Part shown: piece by piece, positions 1-4,323 of the stretch
Position numbering within the stretch: position 1 is the first letter of the stretch
How the letters are laid out: each line of letters starts with the position of its first letter
From: an uncultured Selenomonadaceae bacterium
GTDB taxonomy: Bacteria > Bacillota > Negativicutes > Selenomonadales > Selenomonadaceae
Direction of reading: 5' to 3'
DNA: 6,054 nt
NCBI GenBank assembly: GCA_945637225.1
Contig: CALZDE010000128.1
Span: forward strand, 1 to 6,054
The notes under the pieces: generated by a model
The model's database searches: none
Told to the model about the DNA's origin: nothing
What the model saw: the letters and a program-made list of their open reading frames with translations, nothing else
Made by a program: the position numbers and the translations under genes

Positions 1-2268
1 TTATTTTTTCAGCTTAGATAAAACATCCATAAGTATTTCCATGTCAACAGGCTTGCCTATAAAATCGCTCATACCACTGTCATAAGCATCATCTTCATCC
101 TGCTGTAATACATTGGCAGTACATGCACATATATAAATGCTCTTAGCGTCCTTCCTGTCAAGGCTTCTTATATGTCTTGTGCAGTCATAGCCATTCATTA
201 TAGGCATTTGAATATCCATGAAAATACAGTCATACTTGCCCTCTGGAGCATTGCTGAACATTTCAAAGCCTTCCTCGCCATCCATAGCCCAGTCCGTAGT
301 AACGCCCAAATCCGTCAAAAGCTCTGCCAAAATCATGGCATTCATTTCATTATCCTCTACAATCAGGGCATGAATAGGAGTTCTTCCCGTATCAGAAGCT
401 GTCAGAATATCCTCATCTGTATCATCAGCCTTTAGCTGTATTTTTTCAAAGTCTGATACTGCTTCCTCTTGTTCTTTGGTCACCAAATTCTGTTCTTCTT
501 CACCCGATAAATCAGTTAAAACAGTTTCATCCTCCTCTGGGAACATCAGCATAGGGATAACCATTGTAAATACCGTACCATAACCAAATTTACTGTCTAC
601 CTCAATAGTACCATCAAGCGCACTTACAATATGCTTGCAAATGAACAAACCAAGACCAGTTCCCTTGACACTAGCCCTGTTCATGTCCCTGTCCTGAGAA
701 AAGTAATCAAAAATCTTCGGCAGAAAATCCTCAGAAATACCTATACCGTTATCCTGACACTTAAAAACAGTCTTAATATAATCGTGGGAATCCGTTTTTT
801 CCTGCCACACAGAAAGAGTAACCTTACCACCCTTATTCGTAAACTTATACGCATTGCTCAGCAGGTTCATTACTGCCTGCCTGATACGGAAATCATCACT
901 TACAAGGCTTGAATGCTGAATCTGAAAATCCGTTTCAAAGGTAATTCCCTTATCCTTAAATTTCTCTGCCTGTATGCTGACAATACAGCTTAAAACATTA
1001 TTCAGGTCAAAGTTCCTTTTATTCATGGAAAACTTTCCTGAAGTCATGACACCCACATCAAAAATATCATTCACAAGCCCCATGAGATAATGAGACGTAT
1101 CCTGCGCATTTTTCAAGCATTCCTTCAGTTTATCCGAATCATTGATATGCTTCGACATCAGTTTATTCATGCCGATAATGCCATTAAGCGGTGTTCTTAT
1201 TTCATGACTCATATTGGTAAGAAAAGCATTCTGTGCCTTGGATGCAGCTTCTGTACGCACCACACTGATAACAGACCTGTAGGCAGTGAAAATAGCGATT
1301 AATGCCACCAGAAGCACAGCCAGGATAAACATAGTTGCCTCGTTGACAAAAGCCGCACTCCTGTCAGCAAAAAAAGAATAAGACACCGTCATGACAAAAT
1401 ATCTGTTGTGATCCCGCAAAGGAGAAATAAGCAGTACTCTATCCTCGCCTAAATTATTAAAATATCTAGTCACTACCTGCTGTTTATTCAGCATCATTTC
1501 CTGAATAGCAGCTACACTGTTCCCATCAGTTATCTGAGCACTTTTAAGCTTTTCAAACAGATTGCCTTTATCAGAGCTATTATCCCTATCTTCCACATCA
1601 ACTAAAAAATCACCATTGGACTCTACAATGGCACTATATCCGTTGCCCTCAAAACTGCTGATTTTCATCAAATCCATAATAGCATTGATACGATGGACGG
1701 CAGACATACCTATAATGGTGCGATCACCTATTTTTATAGGATCTATCTTCACGGCATACATCAATACCTCATAACTGCCTCCTGGATTATTTTCATCGAC
1801 AGCCTCATACACATCCATTATTGAAGAAGCCTCATTCTGCATGAAGAAAGCTCTTAATGAATCATTTCTTAAAGGCATGCGCCAAAAATCATCCCTGTAA
1901 AGCACATACTGGTCATCAATAAAGCCGATACGCTCAAAATAGTTGTTGCCAGACCTTATATTAAGCCAGCGTTCAGCTTCTTCAATGCTCTGGCAATTGT
2001 CATGCCTGATTTCATTTGCAATAATCCTCAAGGATAAATAACTATCATCAAACTTGTCCTGCAAGGATTTAATATCATGCTGTGCTACTTCTTCCATGGT
2101 GTTTACAGTATTTCTATACACCATATTCTCTATATTATGACGAAAAAGATTACCTATTATAAATAAAATAATAGCTCCCACAACTAAAATCGGCAAAAGC
2201 AAATGATCTTCATGGACAAATTTCATAATGAAGTTCTTATATGATTTTATATTTTTCACTTGCTTCAC
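1..2268 (-). CDS. Membrane hybrid sensor histidine kinase with C-terminal receiver domain
   Basis: The protein is predicted to sense an extracellular signal, autophosphorylate on histidine and pass the phosphate to its own receiver aspartate. Of 755 residues, about 22-42 form a first membrane helix. About 43-308 are an extracytoplasmic sensor resembling a double-Cache fold (inferred), and about 309-333 a second helix. The HisKA H-box has the phospho-acceptor His355 (SHEIRTPLNG). The ATPase domain shows an N-box (NLLSNAYKFT, 468-477), G1 box DNGIG (506-510), F-box FDYFSQ and G2 box GTGLGL (536-541). An acidic linker (about 576-628) leads to a receiver with Glu638/Asp639, phospho-acceptor Asp685 (FMDIQMP), Thr717 and Lys739. 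All catalytic residues are present. No HPt or DNA-binding output domain follows, so a separate partner is expected. The start is uncertain: GTG at 2268 has AAGG only 2 bases away, GTG at 2259 has it 11 bases away, and an ATG lies at 2226. The ligand is unknown. Confidence 0.93.
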   Translation of the reverse strand: MKQVKNIKSYKNFIMKFVHEDHLLLPILVVGAIILFIIGNLFRHNIENMVYRNTVNTMEEVAQHDIKSLQDKFDDSYLSLRIIANEIRHDNCQSIEEAERWLNIRSGNNYFERIGFIDDQYVLYRDDFWRMPLRNDSLRAFFMQNEASSIMDVYEAVDENNPGGSYEVLMYAVKIDPIKIGDRTIIGMSAVHRINAIMDLMKISSFEGNGYSAIVESNGDFLVDVEDRDNSSDKGNLFEKLKSAQITDGNSVAAIQEMMLNKQQVVTRYFNNLGEDRVLLISPLRDHNRYFVMTVSYSFFADRSAAFVNEATMFILAVLLVALIAIFTAYRSVISVVRTEAASKAQNAFLTNMSHEIRTPLNGIIGMNKLMSKHINDSDKLKECLKNAQDTSHYLMGLVNDIFDVGVMTSGKFSMNKRNFDLNNVLSCIVSIQAEKFKDKGITFETDFQIQHSSLVSDDFRIRQAVMNLLSNAYKFTNKGGKVTLSVWQEKTDSHDYIKTVFKCQDNGIGISEDFLPKIFDYFSQDRDMNRASVKGTGLGLFICKHIVSALDGTIEVDSKFGYGTVFTMVIPMLMFPEEDETVLTDLSGEEEQNLVTKEQEEAVSDFEKIQLKADDTDEDILTASDTGRTPIHALIVEDNEMNAMILAELLTDLGVTTDWAMDGEEGFEMFSNAPEGKYDCIFMDIQMPIMNGYDCTRHIRSLDRKDAKSIYICACTANVLQQDEDDAYDSGMSDFIGKPVDMEILMDVLSKLKK

Positions 2269-2299
2269 CGCCTTGCCCGCACACTAACTCTTACTTTAC

Positions 2300-2328
2300 A
2301 TTATACCACAAATTATTCTCATTGTCAT
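2300..2328 (-). promoter_or_regulatory. Sigma-A promoter of the hybrid kinase gene
   Basis: Read on the minus strand, a -35 box ATGACA (2328-2323, five of six to consensus) is followed after exactly 17 bases by a perfect -10 box TATAAT (2305-2300). A TG one base upstream of the -10 box makes it an extended -10 element. Transcription should start near 2293, giving a leader of about 25-35 bases to the GTG candidates at 2268 and 2259, which favours these over the ATG at 2226. It is divergent to the promoter of the YgbA-like gene. Confidence 0.7.
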
Positions 2329-2336
2329 GAGATACA

Positions 2337-2353
2337 TGTAACATTTTGTAACA
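2337..2353. repeat. Direct repeat TGTAACA x2, 10-bp period, upstream of the kinase promoter
   Basis: TGTAACA occurs at 2337-2343 and again at 2347-2353, separated by TTT, so the repeat period is 10 bp, one helical turn. The pair lies just upstream of the kinase -35 box, about 44-60 bases before the predicted start. This is the usual place for an activator such as an OmpR/PhoB-type response regulator that binds direct repeats on one face of the DNA. That use is inferred from position and period only; no specific regulator is identified. A palindromic TACATGTA (2333-2340) overlaps the first copy. Confidence 0.4.
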
Positions 2354-2413
2354 AAATTCCAATAAAAAAGCTAAATTTAAACTTTGCGACATAACTACAA
2401 GAAAAAATGCTTA

Positions 2414-2443
2414 TTGCAATTTCTTGATTAAATATGTTATAAT
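2414..2443 (+). promoter_or_regulatory. Promoter of the YgbA-like gene
   Basis: A -35-like TTGCAA (2414-2419) is followed after 18 bases by a perfect TATAAT (2438-2443), with TG at 2435-2436 giving an extended -10 element. Transcription should start near 2450, leaving a leader of about 65 bases before the ATG at 2516. The ribosome site AAGGGTGAT just before the ATG is good. Confidence 0.65.
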
Positions 2444-2453
2444 ACAATTATAA
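2437..2453. promoter_or_regulatory. Inverted repeat over -10 and start site, candidate operator
   Basis: TTATAAT (2437-2443) and ATTATAA (2447-2453) form a perfect 7-bp dyad with a 3-base centre. It covers the -10 box and predicted start of the YgbA-like gene, where a bound repressor would block polymerase. The arms are pure A/T, so chance is a real alternative, and no known regulator motif is claimed. A second dyad, CAAGAAA (2398-2404) with TTTCTTG (2420-2426), flanks the -35 box. Confidence 0.3.
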
Positions 2454-2515
2454 TTGAGTATTATGGTTATTTTCTGAAGAAATATAGCTAAGTTTTGGAA
2501 CAAGGGTGATTAATT

Positions 2516-3058
2516 ATGAGTATTCTCGATAAGGTAAAAGATATGCTTCCAAAGAGGAAGCCAGCTAATCCAAAGGAAAATCTGCCAAAGGAAAAGGAGC
2601 AGATGCGCCGTACCTTCGGTTTCTACTGCAATAAAAATCATGGCACTACTGATGAAAAGCTCTGTCCTAAGTGTACTGCTCTGCTGTCCACTGTTATGCT
2701 GAAGATTGCTCGCTGTCCTTACGGCTTCACCAAGCCACTTTGCGACAAGTGTGAAATCATGTGCTTCGGACCAGAGAAGAACAAGGAATTCATGAATATT
2801 ATGAAGACCGCTACTTCCTCCTCTATGCTGATGAAGCATCCTATGACAGCCATGAAGCATAAGCTGGCTCAGGTAAAGATCGACATGGGCAAACAGCAGG
2901 CTGAAATGGAAAAGAAAAAGCAGGCTGAAGCAAAGGAAAAGAACGCTAAAGAAAAGGCAAAGGCAAAAGAGGAAGCTGCTAAGAATGGTGCCGAAGCTAA
3001 GAGTGCAGTAAGCGCCCCTGCTAAGACCTCCAAGAAAAAGAACAAGAAGAAAAAGTAA
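2516..3058 (+). CDS. YgbA-like cysteine-rich protein ('nitrous oxide-stimulated promoter' family) with Lys-rich tail
   Basis: The family is named for E. coli YgbA, a member of the NO-responsive NsrR regulon linked to growth under nitrosative stress; its biochemistry is not settled. The 180-residue protein has no signal peptide or membrane helix, so it should be cytoplasmic. Residues about 30-118 carry the family pattern: C38, H42, C50-x2-C53, C67, C76-x2-C79-x3-C83, then a MKHPMTAMKH segment (106-115). The seven cysteines suggest metal or Fe-S binding or thiol-based sensing (inferred). Residues about 119-165 are highly charged and Lys/Ala/Glu-rich, likely helical or coiled coil, and the end (171-180) is almost all lysine. 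E. coli YgbA is much shorter and, as I recall it, lacks this tail. The ATG has the ribosome site AAGGGTGAT upstream. The gene stands alone on its strand; its stop codon directly abuts the promoter of the candidate antisense RNA. Confidence 0.85.
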   Translation: MSILDKVKDMLPKRKPANPKENLPKEKEQMRRTFGFYCNKNHGTTDEKLCPKCTALLSTVMLKIARCPYGFTKPLCDKCEIMCFGPEKNKEFMNIMKTATSSSMLMKHPMTAMKHKLAQVKIDMGKQQAEMEKKKQAEAKEKNAKEKAKAKEEAAKNGAEAKSAVSAPAKTSKKKNKKKK

Positions 3059-3079
3059 TTGACATCATTGCATGTCAAT
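3058..3079. repeat. Inverted repeat overlapping YgbA-like stop codon and antisense promoter
   Basis: ATTGACAT (3058-3065) and ATGTCAAT (3072-3079) form a perfect 8-bp dyad with a 6-base centre. It starts at the last base of the upstream stop codon and includes the -35 box and most of the spacer of the plus-strand promoter. No T-run follows, so it is a poor intrinsic terminator. It could be an operator for the antisense RNA or a 3'-end stabilising hairpin of the upstream mRNA. Confidence 0.45.
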
Positions 3080-3087
3080 GATAAAAT
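3059..3087 (+). promoter_or_regulatory. Strong promoter for candidate antitoxin RNA
   Basis: A perfect -35 box TTGACA (3059-3064), an ideal 17-base spacer and a -10 box TAAAAT (3082-3087) preceded by TG (extended -10) form the best promoter in the window. The start should be near 3094. No open reading frame with a ribosome site follows on this strand, so the product is most likely an untranslated RNA running toward the toxin gene. Confidence 0.75.
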
Positions 3088-3096
3088 ATAAGCAAT

Positions 3097-3128
3097 AAAA
3101 GAGACATTCCGATGCGCTGAGTCGGATG
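3097..3128 (-). terminator. Probable terminator of the toxin mRNA
   Basis: Read on the minus strand, CATCCGA (3128-3122) pairs with TCGGAATG (3112-3105), with one bulged base, across a 9-base loop. A T-rich tail, TCTCTTTTATT, follows (3104 downward). The stem is modest. Its sequence is also part of the long 5'-3' pairing, so the terminator hairpin could form first and then rearrange. Confidence 0.5.
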
Positions 3129-3134
3129 CCTCCT
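3102..3134. repeat. Left arm of the locus-wide inverted repeat
   Basis: Three blocks, 3102-3116 (AGACATTCCGATGCG), 3122-3125 (TCGG) and 3129-3134 (CCTCCT), recur on the opposite strand at 3334-3320, 3319-3316 and 3312-3307. 23 of 25 positions are identical and the order is the same. Upstream, the 11-base ATGATAAAATA (3078-3088) recurs exactly on the minus strand at 3351-3341. The left arm has a 5-base insertion (3117-3121) that the right arm lacks. Confidence 0.85.
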
Positions 3135-3154
3135 AACGTTCTAGTTATTACGGC

Positions 3155-3184
3155 AGAAGCCGACCACTGGCATGGTCGGCTTCT
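3155..3184. other. Perfect 12-bp hairpin in the toxin/antitoxin overlap region
   Basis: AGAAGCCGACCA (3155-3166) and TGGTCGGCTTCT (3173-3184) are perfect reverse complements around a 6-base loop. The hairpin forms in RNA from either strand. It lacks a T-run on both sides, so it is not a normal intrinsic terminator. In the toxin mRNA it lies just 3' of the coding region; in the antisense RNA it would be the main stem-loop, a likely site for first contact between the two RNAs or for RNase III. Confidence 0.8.
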
Positions 3185-3206
3185 AAAATGCTGTAATGTC
3201 TAAGAA

Positions 3207-3287
3207 TTATTTCTTGATTACTGCAATGAGGGTGGCTACAAAAGTAGCAAAAGCAATAACTAATGAAAGAATTTCATAAAGAGTCAT
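3207..3287 (-). CDS. Putative holin-like toxin, type I toxin-antitoxin peptide (26 aa)
   Basis: This small gene encodes a 26-residue peptide starting MTLYEILSLVIAF and ending VIKK. The start MTLYE, a single hydrophobic helix (about residues 6-24) and a two-lysine C-terminus are the hallmarks of the putative holin-like toxin (Hol-Tox) peptides of Firmicutes, small membrane-active proteins. The peptide should insert in the cell membrane and, if overproduced, damage it (family knowledge). An in-frame stop six codons upstream rules out any longer form, and ATG at 3287 is the only sensible start. The ribosome site is weak and distant: AAAGGA at 3304-3299, 11 bases before the ATG. It can be hidden in a small hairpin. 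The gene has its own promoter (3342-3370), a leader of about 47 bases and a long 3' untranslated region with a terminator near 3100. A convergent promoter at 3059 makes an RNA antisense to that region. Toxicity is inferred from family resemblance. Confidence 0.8.
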   Translation of the reverse strand: MTLYEILSLVIAFATFVATLIAVIKK

Positions 3288-3298
3288 TGCACACCACG

Positions 3299-3310
3299 TC
3301 CTTTACAGGA
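3299..3310 (-). promoter_or_regulatory. Sequestered ribosome binding site of the toxin
   Basis: On the minus strand TCCT (3310-3307), loop GTAA, AGGA (3302-3299) form a 4-bp hairpin closed by a GNRA-type tetraloop. The AGGA arm is the only Shine-Dalgarno-like sequence before the toxin ATG. The adjoining CCTCCT (3312-3307) can instead pair with AGGAGG in the toxin mRNA 3' region (3134-3129). Both the weak site and its masking fit tight translational control, as expected for a type I toxin. Confidence 0.45.
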
Positions 3311-3334
3311 GGTCGCCGACACATCAGAATGTCT
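3307..3334. repeat. Right arm of the locus-wide inverted repeat
   Basis: Partner of the arm at 3102-3134. Read on the minus strand it begins AGACATTCTGATGTG (3334-3320), then TCGG (3319-3316), three unmatched bases, and CCTCCT (3312-3307). It forms the very 5' end of the predicted toxin mRNA, because the toxin -10 box ends at 3342. Its two differences from the left arm are both T for C, which keep pairing possible (U-G) in the toxin mRNA. Confidence 0.85.
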
Positions 3335-3341
3335 GATGTGT
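3319..3341. promoter_or_regulatory. Dyad at the toxin transcription start, candidate operator
   Basis: ACACATCAGA (3319-3328) and TCTGATGTGT (3332-3341) are a perfect 10-bp dyad around a 3-base centre. It abuts the toxin -10 box and spans the predicted start near 3334. Because half of one arm lies upstream of the start, it would not form fully in the RNA and is better explained as a DNA binding site. The matching region at the antisense promoter lacks this dyad. Confidence 0.45.
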
Positions 3342-3370
3342 ATTTTATCATAGTTATAAAAAAATTGCAA
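3342..3370 (-). promoter_or_regulatory. Promoter of the holin-like toxin
   Basis: On the minus strand a -35-like TTGCAA (3370-3365, four of six to consensus) is followed after 17 bases by TAAAAT (3347-3342), with TG one base before it (extended -10). The start should be about 3334-3335. The -35 box sits in the stem of the preceding operon's terminator and the spacer is largely that terminator's T-run, so the two signals share DNA. The -10 core ATGATAAAATA is identical to that of the convergent antisense promoter. Confidence 0.65.
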
Positions 3371-3396
3371 CTGTTTTCTAGGCAGTTGCAATTTTT
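3360..3396 (-). terminator. Strong bidirectional terminator ending the ilv operon
   Basis: A perfect 14-bp stem (3360-3373 with 3383-3396; core TTGCAACTG/CAGTTGCAA) closes a 9-base loop. On the minus strand it is followed by seven T (3364-3358), giving a classic intrinsic terminator 11 bases after the stop of the C_GCAxxG gene. On the plus strand it ends in five T (3392-3396), so it could also stop the antisense RNA or other plus-strand transcription. Confidence 0.88.
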
Positions 3397-3406
3397 ATTG
3401 CCATTT

Positions 3407-3802
3407 TTACTTTTTAGCCATAAATTCTTCAACCAGTTTTACAGCCTCATAAACCATGCCATCACAGTGAGCCTTCTTATCCTCACCCTTCTTGGCACTT
3501 GAAGCCAGTAAATCCCTGCAGTCAAGATAACCGTCATGATTGCCCTTGATAGCATTATGATATGCCTGCAAATCCTTAGTATCATTGATTCCCAGCATAC
3601 CCATAACCATGAGGCCAGCAGTAACCGCACCGCATACAGAACCACGCTTCATGCCAGCACCGAAATTATAGCCTAAATTATAAGCCTGTTCCTCGGTCAT
3701 GCCCATTTCTTTAGCAAAAGGAACCAGTACAGACTGTGCACAGTTATAGTGTACATCAGTAATGGCTCTAAGTTCCTTAGCCTTTTCAATATACTTGCTC
3801 AT
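3407..3802 (-). CDS. C_GCAxxG_C_C family redox-type cysteine protein
   Basis: The 131-residue protein has no signal peptide or clear membrane helix. It shows the spaced cysteines that name this family: C21 (HYNCAQSV), C57 in GSVCGAVTAGLMVMG (55-69), C95 (DCRDLL) and C113 (AHCDGMV). The glycine-rich stretch after C57 is the most typical part. Members are thought to be redox-active or metal-binding because of the conserved cysteines, but no reaction is established and none is claimed here. The ATG at 3802 has the good ribosome site AGGAGAG (3813-3807) 6 bases to its AGGAG core. Only 20 bases separate it from ilvN and a strong terminator follows its stop, so it is probably the last gene of the ilvB-ilvN operon. 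That placement hints at a link with branched-chain amino acid metabolism or its redox state, which is inference. Confidence 0.85.
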   Translation of the reverse strand: MSKYIEKAKELRAITDVHYNCAQSVLVPFAKEMGMTEEQAYNLGYNFGAGMKRGSVCGAVTAGLMVMGMLGINDTKDLQAYHNAIKGNHDGYLDCRDLLASSAKKGEDKKAHCDGMVYEAVKLVEEFMAKK

Positions 3803-3822
3803 ATAGCTCTCCTAAAACTCAA

Positions 3823-4323
3823 TTACATATTCTTAACTGGTACAGGGCCTCTGGATAAAGCAATCGCACCAGTACGGGCTATCTCAATAATCTGGAATTC
3901 CTTCAGCATTTCACATACTGCATCAATCTTGCTCTGACCGCCAGTAATTTCAATTACTACGTTCTCAGGGCTTGCGTCAACGATTTTGCCACGGAAAATA
4001 TCTGCAATATTGCGGATATCGCCTAAAGTATCCTTATTGGCACGAACCTTCAAAAGTACCAGCTCGCGGACAATGGAATCAACCTCACCCAAATTAACGA
4101 TTTTAATAACGTCAATCAGCTTGCCCAGCTGGCTTACTACCTGATCAAGCTCGCGATGGTCCTCAACGGAAACCTCTATATTGATACGGGTAACGGAATT
4201 TTCTTCAGTATAACCAGCAGAGATACTCTCAATATTGAAGGCACGACGGCTGATAAGACCGGAAACATGAGTCAGAACACCAGGCTTGTTATCTACCAGA
4301 ACGGCTAAATTATATTTCTTCAT
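3823..4323 (-). CDS. ilvN: Acetolactate synthase small (regulatory) subunit
   Basis: This is the regulatory subunit of acetohydroxyacid synthase (also named ilvH); it binds IlvB, raises its activity and gives feedback inhibition by valine. The 166 residues match the usual family length. The N-terminal ACT domain (about 3-76) has DNKPGVLTHVSGLISRRAFNIESIS (in part: N12, G15, N30), which correspond to the valine-site residues N11, G14 and N29 of E. coli IlvH, so valine sensitivity is likely. The C-terminal half (about 80-160) includes ELVLLKVRA, VVIEITG and the closing motif ARTGAIALSRG. Its ATG overlaps the ilvB stop by one base (TAATG), which suggests translational coupling. A strong purine-rich ribosome site lies inside the end of ilvB. 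Confidence 0.96.
   Translation of the reverse strand: MKKYNLAVLVDNKPGVLTHVSGLISRRAFNIESISAGYTEENSVTRINIEVSVEDHRELDQVVSQLGKLIDVIKIVNLGEVDSIVRELVLLKVRANKDTLGDIRNIADIFRGKIVDASPENVVIEITGGQSKIDAVCEMLKEFQIIEIARTGAIALSRGPVPVKNM

Larger units (their letters stand above)
3094..3205 (+). ncRNA. Candidate type I antitoxin RNA, antisense to the toxin mRNA 3' region
   Basis: The 5' end is set by the strong promoter at 3059-3087. The transcript can fold into a closed structure: AGACATT (3102-3108) pairs with AATGTCT (3195-3201). Inside, CCGA (3109-3112) pairs with TCGG (3122-3125). TTACGGCA (3148-3155) pairs with TGCTGTAA (3189-3196, one G-U) below a perfect 12-bp hairpin at 3155-3184. These stems overlap by a base or two and may alternate. 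The RNA would be fully complementary to the 3' untranslated part of the toxin mRNA, as in TxpA/RatA and BsrG/SR4. The 3' end is uncertain: no T-run follows the hairpin, so transcription may continue across the toxin gene to the bidirectional terminator at 3360-3396, giving a roughly 300-base antisense RNA. The end given here is where the closed fold ends. Confidence 0.55.

Noticed and set aside
2398..2453. NsrR or HcpR binding site at the YgbA-like promoter
   Set aside because: The family suggests NO control, but the dyads seen do not fit a consensus I can state with certainty.
2510..2860. Minus-strand ORF opposite the YgbA-like gene
   Set aside because: It is the mirror of a well-supported gene, has no ribosome site and shows no recognisable protein features.
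2900..3058. Lysine-rich tail as a frameshift artefact
   Set aside because: The codons stay in one frame, with ordinary Lys/Ala/Glu codon use continuous with the core, and end in a clean stop.
3058..3079. Dyad after the YgbA-like gene as its terminator
   Set aside because: It is followed by GATAAAATA with no T-run on the plus strand and overlaps a strong promoter.
3155..3184. 12-bp perfect hairpin as an intrinsic terminator
   Set aside because: Neither strand has a T-run after the stem; it is better explained as a stem-loop of the overlapping RNAs.
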